From: Dehalococcoidia bacterium
GTDB lineage: Bacteria; Chloroflexota; Dehalococcoidia; DSTF01; JALHUB01
DNA length: 61,544 bases
Assembly (NCBI GenBank): GCA_030018455.1
Contig: JASEFU010000001.1
Span: forward strand, 1-61,544
Direction of reading: 5' to 3'
A program made the position numbers and the translations under genes. The notes under the pieces were generated by a model. The model was given only the letters and a program-made list of their open reading frames with translations, had not been told where the DNA came from and searched no databases. Below, in pieces: positions 16,300 to 24,841 of the stretch. The stretch's first letter is position 1. The number at the start of each line of letters is the position of its first letter.

Positions 16300-17493
16300 C
16301 TACCGGTCCATCAAGGCAGCCACTCCCGGCAGCGTCTTCCCCTCCAGGAACTCGAGGGAGGCGCCGCCGCCAGTGGAGACGTGAGTAAACTTGTCTTGCA
16401 GCCCCGCGTCCTCGATCAGCGCCACCGTCTCGCCCCCGCCGACGATGGTAACAGCGTCGAGGGCGGCGAGGGTCTTGGCCATCGCCAGCGAGCCCTGGGC
16501 GAACTGCGGGAACTCCGCTACCCCCAGGGGGCCGTTCCAGACCACCGTTTTGCAGTCCTCCACCGCCTCCTGAAAGGTCGCAACGCTGTCGGGGCCTATG
16601 TCCATGATACGCATTTCAGGCGGTATGTTCTGCACCTCCACTGTCTCGGCGTTGGCGTCGGCAGCGAAGCGGTCGGCAACGACAGCATCCGAGGGGAGCA
16701 GGAGCGGGACGCCGCGCTCGTCGGCCTGGCGCATGAGATCGCGCGCCACGTCGATCTGATCGTCCTCGACCAGCGATTGCCCCACGTTCATGCCGTTAGC
16801 CTTGAGCAGAGTGGATGCCATGCCGCCGCCGACGATGAGGCAATCGAGCCGCGACAGGAGGTTGCGGAGCACCCCGATCTTGGTGCTTATCTTCGCCCCG
16901 CCGATTATGGCGGCGAAGGGCCGTTGCGGGTTCGTGAGCGCCTTGCTTAGATAGTCCACTTCTCTCTCCATCAGGAAGCCGGCGACGGCGGGAAGCTCGC
17001 CGGCTATGCCGACGGTGGAGGCGTGCGCCCGATGGGCCGACCCGAAGGCGTCGTCGACATACACGTCCGCGAGTTGCGCCAGGGCGTGCGACATCTTGGG
17101 GTCGTTCGCCTCCTCTTCGGGGAAAAAGCGGACGTTTTCCAGGAGGAGGACCTCGCCGGGCTTCAACTGCCGCGTGGCTTCCTCAGCCTTCGGCCCGATA
17201 ACGTGGTGAAGGGTGCGCACGGGCACCCCCAGCAGTTCGGAGAGCCGCTCACCAATTCCTGCCCGTGACATCCGCAGCTCCTCAACGACCTTGCCCTTTG
17301 GGCGGCCGAGGTGCGAACAGAGAACGACGCGCGCCCCCTTGTCCATCAGGTATCGGATGGTGGGCAGCGAGGCCCGAAGCCGGCTGTCATCGGAGATCTT
17401 GCCCGTTTCCTTGTCGAGCGGGACGTTGAAATCGACCCGCACGAGCGCGCGCTTCCCCGCGACGTCGATATCGCGGACGGTCTTCTTGTTCAT
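16300..17493 (-). CDS. pgk: Phosphoglycerate kinase
   Basis: A 397-residue kinase that makes ATP from 1,3-bisphosphoglycerate. The substrate-binding RALVRVDFNVPLDKETG, the HLGRPKG histidine motif, AIIGGAKISTKIGVL and the C-terminal THVSTGGGASLEFLEGK are intact. Length is normal. It sits 30 bases before apgM and 32 bases after the polyprenyl synthase gene in the same transcript direction. No gap gene is in the window. Confidence 0.97.
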   Translation of the reverse strand: MNKKTVRDIDVAGKRALVRVDFNVPLDKETGKISDDSRLRASLPTIRYLMDKGARVVLCSHLGRPKGKVVEELRMSRAGIGERLSELLGVPVRTLHHVIGPKAEEATRQLKPGEVLLLENVRFFPEEEANDPKMSHALAQLADVYVDDAFGSAHRAHASTVGIAGELPAVAGFLMEREVDYLSKALTNPQRPFAAIIGGAKISTKIGVLRNLLSRLDCLIVGGGMASTLLKANGMNVGQSLVEDDQIDVARDLMRQADERGVPLLLPSDAVVADRFAADANAETVEVQNIPPEMRIMDIGPDSVATFQEAVEDCKTVVWNGPLGVAEFPQFAQGSLAMAKTLAALDAVTIVGGGETVALIEDAGLQDKFTHVSTGGGASLEFLEGKTLPGVAALMDR

Positions 17494-17525
17494 GGTTCCC
17501 TCCTATCAGGACGCGAGGGAAAGGC

Positions 17526-18569
17526 TCAGGCCTCCCGATCAACGAAATAGTCCGCCAAGGCCTTCAGGTTGCGCCTGCTTTCGGCGGGCATCTTCACGCC
17601 TCGCAACCGGCCGAGAGCGCGAGACGCGTACCGCATAGCGGCGTTCTGGCTCTCTTCCCGCGACGAGACGCTTTGGAGCGCCGCCAGGACGTCCTCGACA
17701 TCGGCTGCTGTCAGTTCCGGCTTCTCGTACAGCGCTTGCAGCTTTGTCCTGTCAGCGCCGCGCGACCGCTCCAGGGCAAAGACGACGGGGAAGGATTTCT
17801 TCCGCGCGTAGATGTCTTCCCCTGTGGGCTTCCCCATCTCGGTCGACTTCCCCCAGATGCCAAGGATATCATCCCTTATCTGGAAGGCAAAACCCAGGTT
17901 CCTGCCGAATTCCTGAAAGAGGCCGACTATATCGGGCGTCGCGCCGCCGATGACGGCTCCCCCGGCGGAGGCCGCGGACATCAGGGCGGCCGTCTTGCCT
18001 GCGGCCATGTCCAGGTAATGCTTGCAGGTGACGTCGAGCCGCCTCTCGTACTCAAGGTCGAGGTACTGACCTTCGCAAAGTTCCAGGGAGGCGATGTCGA
18101 GCAAGCGCCGTATCTCCAGCGCCTTTTCGGGCGGCAGTCCCGTCTCGCCGAGTCTCTGGAGCGTCACGTGGGCGAGCGCGAACATGCCGTCGCCGGCATT
18201 TACGGCCAGGGGGACGCCCCATATCTTCCACAGTGTCTCGCGGCCATGCCTTTCGGGGGAGCAGTCCTCAATGTCGTCATGGATGAGGCTGAAGTTGTGC
18301 AGGAACTCCAGCGCCGCCGCTGCCGGCAGGGCGCTTTCCGCTTTGCCGCCCACAGCTTCGCAGCTCAGGAGGCAGAGAAGAGGGCGCAGCATCTTGCCGC
18401 GGAACCAGTGCTCGGGCCTGCCCTCGCGGTCCTCCCACCCGAGGTGGTAGCGCATGAGGCCGTAGTGAACGAGCCGCCTGTCCTGGAGGGCCCGCTTCAT
18501 CTCCCCCTCGATGAGCGGAACGTACCGCTCCTGCAAGTCGAGAAGGCGTTCCGGCCCCAATAGCGTCAC
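17526..18569 (-). CDS. Polyprenyl diphosphate synthase (trans-isoprenyl transferase)
   Basis: A 347-residue enzyme that condenses isopentenyl diphosphate onto an allylic diphosphate. The first Asp-rich motif is DDIED (98-102) within NFSLIHDDIEDCSPERHG; the second is RDDILG (D233, D234). GKMLRPLLCLLSCEAVGG supplies the usual substrate-binding region. Chain length cannot be set from sequence; Phe and Leu before the first motif are compatible with a C20 or longer product. GTG start 18569 overlaps the rpiB stop as GTGA; a TTG at 18560 is an alternative with better SD spacing. A farther upstream start would run through rpiB. Confidence 0.9.
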   Translation of the reverse strand: MTLLGPERLLDLQERYVPLIEGEMKRALQDRRLVHYGLMRYHLGWEDREGRPEHWFRGKMLRPLLCLLSCEAVGGKAESALPAAAALEFLHNFSLIHDDIEDCSPERHGRETLWKIWGVPLAVNAGDGMFALAHVTLQRLGETGLPPEKALEIRRLLDIASLELCEGQYLDLEYERRLDVTCKHYLDMAAGKTAALMSAASAGGAVIGGATPDIVGLFQEFGRNLGFAFQIRDDILGIWGKSTEMGKPTGEDIYARKKSFPVVFALERSRGADRTKLQALYEKPELTAADVEDVLAALQSVSSREESQNAAMRYASRALGRLRGVKMPAESRRNLKALADYFVDREA

Positions 18570-19012
18570 CTCTCCTGGTTCTCGAGCGCCTTTACTTTTT
18601 CCAGCCGTCGGACGTGACGCCCACCCTCGAAGCCGGCGGCGAGGAATGCCTCGACCACCTCTCTCGCTACCCCTTCGCCGATGCACCAGGAGCCGAGGCA
18701 GAGGACGTTAGCGTCGGTGTGCTGTCGGGCGCGGCGTGAACTGAAGGGGTCGTGACAGAGCGCGGCGCGTACCCCCTTCACCTTGTTCGCGCAGATGCAC
18801 ATGCCGACGCCATTGCTGCAGACGAGGATTCCGAGGTCGTGCTCGCCGCTGACGACCGCCTTCGAAAGCGGCACAGCGATGTCGGGGTAGTCGACGGAGC
18901 TTGTATCCGGGCAGCCGAAATCCGTAACGCTATGACCGAGCGACCCGACGTGTTGGGCAAGCACCTGCTTGAGAGCAAACCCCGCGTGATCACTGCCGAT
19001 GGCAATGCGCAT
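18566..19012 (-). CDS. rpiB: Ribose 5-phosphate isomerase B
   Basis: A 148-residue RpiB/LacA-type isomerase linking ribose and ribulose 5-phosphates in the pentose phosphate pathway. MRIAIGSDHAGFALKQVL, the SVDYPDIA segment, the catalytic-Cys region LVCSNGVGMCICANK and the DANVLCLG stretch are all present. Start ATG 19012 has GAGGGG five bases upstream; a GTG at 19018 overlaps the tsaC stop. It is coupled to the polyprenyl synthase by a GTGA overlap. Confidence 0.95.
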   Translation of the reverse strand: MRIAIGSDHAGFALKQVLAQHVGSLGHSVTDFGCPDTSSVDYPDIAVPLSKAVVSGEHDLGILVCSNGVGMCICANKVKGVRAALCHDPFSSRRARQHTDANVLCLGSWCIGEGVAREVVEAFLAAGFEGGRHVRRLEKVKALENQER

Positions 19013-19014
19013 TC

Positions 19015-19662
19015 TCACCCCTCGCTTGCGTCTACGTGTCCGACGACGGCTTCGATCTGAGCGCGGGTGAGCGCGCCCTCTCGCAGCAGCCGCGGCGTCT
19101 CTCCTACTAAGTCTATCACGGTTGACTCTACGCCGATCGGCGTGCGGCCCCCGTCGATGATGATGTCGACGCTGTCGCCAAGCTGTTTCGCCACGTCTCG
19201 AGCCGTCGTCGTGGGAGGCAGCCCAGAAATGTTGGCGCTGGTACCGGTGATGGGTTCGCCCAGCGTCTCGATCAGCAAACGCGGCACCTCGTGGGCAGGG
19301 ACACGGACGGCCACATCGTCGCGCCCGGCGAGGGCAAGCGAGTGAAAGGCAGGGTTGCGGGGCAAGACAAGGGTGAGAGGGCCCGGCCAGAAGCGAGAGG
19401 CTAACTTCAACGCCAAATCAGGCACTCTCAGGGTTACCTGCCGTGCGTCATGGGGATGAGAAAGAAGCATGGGAAGCGGATCGTCCGCGGGGCGGTTCTT
19501 GGCTTTGTATAGCCTCTTCACCGCTTCGTCGTTGGCGGCGGCGGCAGCCAGACCGTACAATGTGTCGGTTGGGAAGGCGACGAGGCCGCCATTGCGCAAA
19601 CACTCGACGACAACGGAGAGTTCGCGCGCAAAAAGGGCTTCACAAGTGATTATCCGCATATT
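19015..19662 (-). CDS. tsaC: L-threonylcarbamoyladenylate synthase (TsaC/Sua5 family)
   Basis: A 215-residue YrdC-domain enzyme that makes threonylcarbamoyl-AMP for the t6A37 tRNA modification. The active site reads GGLVAFPTDTLYGLAAAA, followed by KNRPADDPLPMLL, the nucleotide-binding GTSANISG, and IIDGGRTPIGVESTVIDL. It is the short form without the C-terminal Sua5 domain. Start ATG 19662 was chosen because upstream in-frame codons run through the divergent promoter region and the guaA 5' end. It is the first gene of the long leftward run. Confidence 0.94.
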   Translation of the reverse strand, partial: NMRIITCEALFARELSVVVECLRNGGLVAFPTDTLYGLAAAAANDEAVKRLYKAKNRPADDPLPMLLSHPHDARQVTLRVPDLALKLASRFWPGPLTLVLPRNPAFHSLALAGRDDVAVRVPAHEVPRLLIETLGEPITGTSANISGLPPTTTARDVAKQLGDSVDIIIDGGRTPIGVESTVIDLVGETPRLLREGALTRAQIEAVVGHVDASEG

Positions 19663-19682
19663 CTCAAGAGCAGAAGCGCCGG

Positions 19683-19712
19683 TTGACGGTAGTATAACAC
19701 GGGTGCTATTCT
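19683..19712 (+). promoter_or_regulatory. Divergent tsaC-guaA promoter region
   Basis: On the plus strand TTGACG (19683-19688), an 18-base spacer and TATTCT (19707-19712) with an extended -10 TG at 19704-19705 point toward guaA. On the minus strand TATACT (complement of 19691-19696), with TCGACC 18 bases upstream (19715-19720), can serve tsaC. The two would overlap, so they may compete. Confidence 0.5.
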
Positions 19713-19721
19713 GAGGTCGAC

Positions 19722-19805
19722 ATGGACGCTGCTGAGCAAGAGGCCTGGGCACGAGAACCCGGGCCTTGCTGCTTAGCTCGGCAGCGCAGCTTCGAGTCCC
19801 GGTAG
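19722..19805 (+). CDS. Possible 27-codon upstream reading frame of guaA
   Basis: An ATG at 19722, with GAGG five bases before it but only about 10 bases after the -10 box, opens a 27-residue frame ([20 protein letters not shown] and seven more) that ends at TAG 19803-19805, four bases before the guaA ATG and in a different frame. It spans the guaA leader hairpin. guaA itself lacks a clear SD at 19810, so re-initiation after this frame is an attractive but unproven way to translate it. It may also be chance. Confidence 0.3.
   Translation: MDAAEQEAWAREPGPCCLARQRSFESR
19741..19766 (+). promoter_or_regulatory. Hairpin in the guaA leader
   Basis: AGGCCTGGG (19741-19749) pairs with CCCGGGCCT (19758-19766) as a 9-bp stem with one G-T pair and an 8-base loop, followed by TGCTGCTT. 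It lies between the promoter and guaA, where an attenuator would be. The T-run is poor, so it is not a standard intrinsic terminator. Confidence 0.45.
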
Positions 19806-19809
19806 CGCC

Positions 19810-21483
19810 ATGGACAGCTCTGAGGACGCCCCCGACCGGCGGTTCCGCACAAGCGACGACATCGAGGTGTCGACGTACCTGGAGATTGCGCGCGAAAAGG
19901 GCGGCGAGCGTCCGGTCGCGGCGGAGCCGGGACGCGAGGTAAAGCCGGAAGCGGTAGTGGTCCTCGATTTCGGCTCGCAGACGAGCCTGCTCATCGCGCG
20001 GCGCATCCGCGAGTGTCATGTCTACTGCGAGCTCGTCCCCTACTATGCCCCCTGGGAGGAAATCGCCGGCCTCAACATCAAGGGCTTCGTCCTGTCAGGC
20101 GGACCGGCAAGCGTTTATGCGGAGGGAGCGCCCCTCACCCCATCATACGTGTTCGAAGCGGGAGTCCCTGTGCTCGGCATCTGCTACGGGATGCAGCTGC
20201 TCGCTCACCAGCTCGGCGGGCGCGTGTCCCCCGGCGAGAAGCACGAGTACGGCCACACCATGCTGCATCAGGCGGAGCAGTCGGACCTGTTCGCCGACCT
20301 GCCGCCCTCGATGCCGGTCTGGATGAGCCACGGCGATCACATTGTCGAGCCGCCGCCCGGCTTCCGATCCCTCGCCTACTCCGACAATTCGCCCATCGCC
20401 GTCATGGGCAACGAGCGCGGGCTCCTCGGCTTGCAGTTCCATCCGGAGGTCGTCCACACGCCGCAGGGCAAGAAGATCATGGAGAACTTCCTGTACCGGG
20501 TGTGTGGCTGCCGCGGCGATTGGACCCCGGAGAACTTCGCGGCGGAAAGTGTGAAGCGCATAAGGTCGCAGGTCGGCGACGGGCGGGTAATCTGCGCCCT
20601 TTCAGGCGGCGTCGACTCTGCGGTGGCCGCCACGCTTGTGCACCGGGCCGTTGGCGACCAGTTAACGTGCATATTCGTGAACAACGGTCTGCTGCGGCGC
20701 GAGGAGCCCGAACGCGTGCTGCAGACGTTCCGTCGCAACATGAAGATGAACCTGATTGACGTCGACGCCACCGACCGCTTCCTCAAGGTGCTGGCCGGCG
20801 TCACTGACCCCGAGGAGAAGCGGCACCGCGTCGGGGAGGAGTTCATCCGCGTCTTTGAGGAGGAGGCGGACAAGCTGGGCCGGGTCGACTTCATCGTGCA
20901 GGGGACCACGTACCCCGATGTCATCGAGAGCGCGTCCTCGCCCACGGGCGACGGCTCCGCCGCGAAGATCAAGAGCCATCACAACGTCGGCGGGCTGCCC
21001 AAAGAGATGACGCTACAACTCATCGAGCCTTTGCGCTATCTGTTCAAGGACGAGGTGCGACAGGTGGGCCTGGAAGTTGGCCTTCCGGAGGAGATGGTCT
21101 TCCGCCAGCCTTTCCCCGGGCCCGGGCTTGCGATCCGCATTATCGGCGAGGTGACGCCGGGGAAGCTGGAGACGCTTCGCGCCTGCGACTGGATAGTTAT
21201 GAACGAGATCAAGAACGCGCGCCTCTATCGCGAACTGTGGCAGGCTTTCGCGGTGCTGACGGACAGTCGCAGCGTTGGTGTCATGGGTGACTTCCGCACC
21301 TACGGGCACGTCGTCGCATTGCGCGTCGTCACGGCCGAGGACGCGATGACTGCCGACTGGGCGCGGCTCCCCTACGACCTGCTGGCGCGGATCGCGAGCC
21401 GCATCGTCAACGAGGTGCCGGCGGTGAACCGCGTAGTTTACGACATCACGTCGAAGCCACCCGGCACAATTGAGTGGGAGTAG
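19810..21483 (+). CDS. guaA: GMP synthase (glutamine-hydrolysing)
   Basis: A 557-residue two-domain enzyme that aminates XMP to GMP. The class I glutamine amidotransferase domain (about 49-240) has the nucleophile Cys in GICYGMQL and His/Glu in FHPEV. The ATP-pyrophosphatase domain has [12 protein letters not shown], and the C-terminal dimer domain ends GTIEWE as usual. The first 48 residues are an acidic extension not found in most GuaA proteins; a GTG at 19957 with GGAAG upstream would give the standard N-terminus (VVLDFGSQ). I keep 19810 because the frame is open and codon use looks coding, but the start is uncertain. Confidence 0.95.
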   Translation: MDSSEDAPDRRFRTSDDIEVSTYLEIAREKGGERPVAAEPGREVKPEAVVVLDFGSQTSLLIARRIRECHVYCELVPYYAPWEEIAGLNIKGFVLSGGPASVYAEGAPLTPSYVFEAGVPVLGICYGMQLLAHQLGGRVSPGEKHEYGHTMLHQAEQSDLFADLPPSMPVWMSHGDHIVEPPPGFRSLAYSDNSPIAVMGNERGLLGLQFHPEVVHTPQGKKIMENFLYRVCGCRGDWTPENFAAESVKRIRSQVGDGRVICALSGGVDSAVAATLVHRAVGDQLTCIFVNNGLLRREEPERVLQTFRRNMKMNLIDVDATDRFLKVLAGVTDPEEKRHRVGEEFIRVFEEEADKLGRVDFIVQGTTYPDVIESASSPTGDGSAAKIKSHHNVGGLPKEMTLQLIEPLRYLFKDEVRQVGLEVGLPEEMVFRQPFPGPGLAIRIIGEVTPGKLETLRACDWIVMNEIKNARLYRELWQAFAVLTDSRSVGVMGDFRTYGHVVALRVVTAEDAMTADWARLPYDLLARIASRIVNEVPAVNRVVYDITSKPPGTIEWE

Positions 21484-21700
21484 TTTCCCGCCCACCGGCA
21501 AGCGCGCGATCATTTTCCCACACGGTCCCACCCCAGAACTGTCAGACCGCAATCGAAATGTCCGCGTTCCCACCCCGCCCCTTCCCCACACGCAAGCGGC
21601 GCGCAGTTTTTCCCACGTCCCACCCCAGAAACGTCTCGCGGCAAGCGAGGCGCCGGTACTCCCACCCCACCCTTCCCCAGCACCTTTCCCGCCCTTAGCA
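21484..21700. repeat. C-rich intergenic stretch with imperfect direct repeats
   Basis: The longest gene-free stretch in the window (21484-21794) starts with a low-complexity, C-rich segment. GCAAGCG occurs at 21498, 21592 and 21641. A block TTTTCCCAC..GTCCCACCCCAGAA appears near 21513-21537 and again near 21607-21630. A block CCCACCCC(G/A)CCC..TTCCCCA appears near 21570-21589 and 21661-21680. The order looks like about two diverged copies of a unit near 95 bases. I see no coding potential and no intrinsic terminator for guaA in it. Confidence 0.6.
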
Positions 21701-21745
21701 GCTTCTACCTAAGTGGGAGCAGTGGTATCTTTCAGCTACCTCGGA

Positions 21746-21766
21746 GCGTCCCGACCGGGGGGACGC
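21746..21766 (+). promoter_or_regulatory. Leader hairpin before the ALDH-ADH fusion gene
   Basis: GCGTCCC (21746-21752) pairs with GGGACGC (21760-21766). It is followed by an AAGGTCGCAGCCTGCAGG stretch and GGAGGAG, the ribosome site of the fusion gene. The hairpin could influence initiation. I could not match it to a known riboswitch class. Confidence 0.3.
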
Positions 21767-21794
21767 AAGGTCGCAGCCTGCAGGGAGGAGTTCA

Positions 21795-24455
21795 ATGGAG
21801 CAGTACAAGCTCTTCATCAACGGCGAGTTCGTCGACGCCCGCGACGGGAAGACATTCGAGTCCATTGACCCGGGGACGGAGCAACCTATCGCCACCATCG
21901 CCCAGGCGGGGACCGCCGATGCCGAGGCCGCCATTGCTGCCGCGCGCAGAGCGTTTGACAGCGGGGTATGGAGCGGCCTTTCGCCGAAAGCGCGCATGGC
22001 CAAGATCCAGGACTTCGCCGACCAGGTGGCGCGGCAGGCCCTTCGGCTGGCCGCAACGGAGTCGATGGACTCAGGGCAGGTCATATCACTCGCCAAGTTC
22101 TTCCCCCTGCTGGGGGTCGGTTTTCTTCGCAACATAAGCCTCTACGCCGCGACGAAGTTTCCCTGGGAAGAGGAGATACCCGTCTCGGGCAACGTCTTTG
22201 CCCCCGGGCGCGACTTCATCCGTCGCGAGCCGATCGGCGTCTGCGTGGGCATCATCCCCTGGAACTACCCGATGACGATGGCGTTCTGGAAGATCGCACC
22301 CGCGCTCGCGACCGGTAACACCGTCGTGCTCAAGCCTGCCTCCTACACCTCGCTGAGCGCCCTCATCATCGCCGAGGCAGCGCAAGCGGCCGGGCTTCCC
22401 GCGGGCGTCTTGAACGTCATTCCCGGGCCGGGCGGCTCGTTGGGCAAGACCCTTTGCACCCATCCCGACGTCGACAAGATCGCCTTTACCGGCAGCACCG
22501 AGGTGGGACGCGAGATCATGCGAATGGCCTCCGACACGGTGAAGAAAGTGACCCTCGAACTTGGCGGCAAGTCGGCCAACATCATCCTCGACGACTGCGA
22601 CATGGAGCTTGCCGTTGAAGGCGCGTGCTTCGGCACGTTCTTCCACCAGGGTCAGGTGTGCGAATCGGGCACGCGCGTGCTCGTCCAGTCGAAGATCTAC
22701 GACGAGTTCCTGGGGAAGATGAAGAAGCGCGCCGAAGCCCTCCGCGTCGGCTACCAGCTCGATCCCACCTCTCACCTCGGGCCGCTTGTCAGCAAGGAGC
22801 AGCTCGCTACCGTCGAGCGCTACGTGGCGCTGGGCAAGGAAGAGGGCGCGACGCTTATAACGGGCGGGCAGCGCGTGGAGGTCCCCGGCATCGCCGGCGG
22901 CTACTACTACCCCCCCACGATCTTCGCCGACGTCGACAACAAGATGCGCATCGCCCAGGAGGAGATCTTCGGCCCTGTCGTCTGCGTCATCAAGTTCCAC
23001 GACGACGATGAGGCGGTTGCCATCGCCAACGACTCCATATACGGACTCGGCGGCGGCGTCTTCTCCTCCAACACGGCGAGAGCGGAGCGCATCGCCCGCG
23101 GCGTGCGCACCGGCACGATGTGGATCAACAACTACCACATTTTCGCCGACTTCGCCCCCTTCGGCGGCTACAAGCAGTCGGGCGTCGGGCGCGAGCTGGG
23201 CGGTGCCGGACTGCACGAGTACGTGGAAATCAAGCGCGTGCACGTGCCTGCCCTCGCCGACAAGAACTCCAACATGACCTTCCAGATACTATCCGACAAC
23301 AAACGAGTCGAAGGCTTCTCTTACTCCTGCCCCACAAACGTCATCGTTGGCCACGGGTCGCTCAGCGGCATTTACAAGGCGATCGCCGACCTCGGCTGCC
23401 GGAGGGCGCTGATCCTCACCGACCCCGGCGTCCGGAAAGCGGGGCTCGCCGACCTGACGAAGAACGCGCTCGTTGATTTCTGCGTCGGCATCTACGACAG
23501 CATCCCGGCCGACCCCGACCTCGAATCCGTTGACGCCGCCGTCGAAGCCGCGCGCGAACTAAACGCCGATTGCATCGTCAGCGTGGGCGGCGGCAGCGTG
23601 CTCGACACGGGCAAATCCGTTTGCGTCACGCTGAAGAACGGCGGCAAGGCCAACGACTACCTCAACATGCAGGTGCTCACCGAGCCGCAGACGCCCCACA
23701 TCGCCATCCCCACGACCGCGGGCACGGGCAGCGAGGTGACGACCATCGCCGTGCTCACGAGCAAGGGCGCCGGCCGCAAGCTCTTCATCGTCGACCCGCG
23801 CATCCTGCCGAACGTCGCCATCCTCGACCCCCGCTTCACGATGACCCTGCCCAAGGACATGACGGCCTGCACCGCCATGGACGCCCTCACGCACGCTGTC
23901 GAGGCGCTGACGAGCACGATGGCCAACCCGATGTGCGACGGCCACGCCCTGCAGGCAATACGCCTGATAACCGAGAACCTGCCGCTCGTCATCGCCGACG
24001 GGAGCAACGAGAAGGCGCGGCTCAACATGCAGATCGCGGCCACGGCGGCCGGGCTGGCCTTCACCACCGCCCAGGTCGGGCTGGCGCACGGCATGGCGCA
24101 CACCCTGGGCACGCTGCACCACGTTTCGCACGGCGCGGCCTGCGGCATCGTCCTCCCCAAAGTGATGCGCTACAACGTCGACTATGCAGCGCCCAAGCTG
24201 GCCCTTGTCGCGCAGGCTATGGGGGTCGACACCCGCGGCATGGACGAGCGCGAAGCGGCGCTGGCCGCCGCCGAGGCGGTCGAAGCCCTCATGGTGAAGG
24301 CGCAGCACCCGCTAAAGCTGCGCGACGTGGGCGTGCCCGAAGACAACCTGCCTATGTGCGCGTTCCACGCCATCGCCGACACAGCCGTGATCTTCAACGC
24401 CCGCCCCGTCAATGACCCGAACGAAATCCTGGCACTCTATCAGCAGGCCTACTAG
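21795..24455 (+). CDS. Fused aldehyde dehydrogenase / iron-type alcohol dehydrogenase
   Basis: An 886-residue bifunctional protein. Residues 1-490 are a complete classical NAD(P)-dependent aldehyde dehydrogenase: IIPWNYP (N157), LK180, ELGGKS (general base E255), QGQVCES (nucleophile C289) and FGGYKQSGVGRELGG. Residues about 500-886 are an iron-type alcohol dehydrogenase: nucleotide-binding GGGSVLDTGKS (598-608), IPTTAGTGSE, and metal ligands D696, H700 (MDALTH), H765 and H779, with the usual 14-residue gap. The layout recalls AdhE, but the front half is of the acid-forming ALDH type, not the CoA-acylating type. ATG 21795 has GGAGGAG upstream. Substrate is unknown; it may oxidise or dismute aldehydes. 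Confidence 0.93.
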   Translation: MEQYKLFINGEFVDARDGKTFESIDPGTEQPIATIAQAGTADAEAAIAAARRAFDSGVWSGLSPKARMAKIQDFADQVARQALRLAATESMDSGQVISLAKFFPLLGVGFLRNISLYAATKFPWEEEIPVSGNVFAPGRDFIRREPIGVCVGIIPWNYPMTMAFWKIAPALATGNTVVLKPASYTSLSALIIAEAAQAAGLPAGVLNVIPGPGGSLGKTLCTHPDVDKIAFTGSTEVGREIMRMASDTVKKVTLELGGKSANIILDDCDMELAVEGACFGTFFHQGQVCESGTRVLVQSKIYDEFLGKMKKRAEALRVGYQLDPTSHLGPLVSKEQLATVERYVALGKEEGATLITGGQRVEVPGIAGGYYYPPTIFADVDNKMRIAQEEIFGPVVCVIKFHDDDEAVAIANDSIYGLGGGVFSSNTARAERIARGVRTGTMWINNYHIFADFAPFGGYKQSGVGRELGGAGLHEYVEIKRVHVPALADKNSNMTFQILSDNKRVEGFSYSCPTNVIVGHGSLSGIYKAIADLGCRRALILTDPGVRKAGLADLTKNALVDFCVGIYDSIPADPDLESVDAAVEAARELNADCIVSVGGGSVLDTGKSVCVTLKNGGKANDYLNMQVLTEPQTPHIAIPTTAGTGSEVTTIAVLTSKGAGRKLFIVDPRILPNVAILDPRFTMTLPKDMTACTAMDALTHAVEALTSTMANPMCDGHALQAIRLITENLPLVIADGSNEKARLNMQIAATAAGLAFTTAQVGLAHGMAHTLGTLHHVSHGAACGIVLPKVMRYNVDYAAPKLALVAQAMGVDTRGMDEREAALAAAEAVEALMVKAQHPLKLRDVGVPEDNLPMCAFHAIADTAVIFNARPVNDPNEILALYQQAY

Positions 24456-24461
24456 CGACGG

Positions 24462-24830
24462 GTGGACCACCGCGCGGGGTGGATAGGCAAGGAGCAGACC
24501 ATAGCGGCGATCACGGCGGACGCGGCGGCCATCGCGGCCATTAAATCGTTCCTGGCTGAGGCGGGCGCGCGGGGCGCCGTGCGCGTCGAGCTCGCTTCCA
24601 GCGGCTGTTGCGACGCCGCGCTCGCACTGCGAGTGGACGCCGCCCGCGAGTCCGACCACGTGGAAGAGGTCGACGGCCTGACGTTCGTCATCGACAGGGA
24701 GACGCTGGAAATCGTGGGCGAGGTGCGTATCTCTCACGCCGACGAGCGGGGGCGAAAGGGCTTCGTCGTCACTTCCAGCAACCCCGTCAGCGAATGGGAC
24801 GGCTTCGCGCCTACAGGCATCACAACATGA
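24462..24830 (+). CDS. HesB/IscA-like small protein
   Basis: A 122-residue protein starting at GTG 24462, six bases after the fusion gene, so in the same transcript. Its pattern follows the HesB/IscA fold: ITADAAAIAAIKSFLAEAGA, then VRVELASSGCCDAALALRVD, EVDGLTFVIDRETLEIV, and KGFVVTSSNPVS. IscA proteins bind iron or an Fe-S cluster through three cysteines; here only the first Cys position (a CC pair) remains and the C-terminal CxC is missing. It may be a divergent relative with another role, perhaps metal handling for the neighbouring iron-dependent alcohol dehydrogenase domain. A DUF779-like identity was considered. Function is inference. Confidence 0.6.
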   Translation: MDHRAGWIGKEQTIAAITADAAAIAAIKSFLAEAGARGAVRVELASSGCCDAALALRVDAARESDHVEEVDGLTFVIDRETLEIVGEVRISHADERGRKGFVVTSSNPVSEWDGFAPTGITT

Positions 24831-24841
24831 GATGCTCCCTC

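Noticed and set aside
19785-19811. tRNA T-arm-like TTCGAGTCCCGG stretch before guaA
   Set aside because: The flanking bases do not pair as a T stem, and no anticodon or acceptor stem fits upstream.
21741-21790. GGACGCAAGG segment resembling part of a cyclic di-GMP riboswitch
   Set aside because: Only a few bases of the motif match; the second helix, the tetraloop receptor and the 3' half are missing.
24462-24830. Assignment of the small protein to DUF779, often found beside aldehyde dehydrogenases
   Set aside because: The GCCD stretch and location fit, but the overall residue pattern follows HesB/IscA better; kept only as an alternative.
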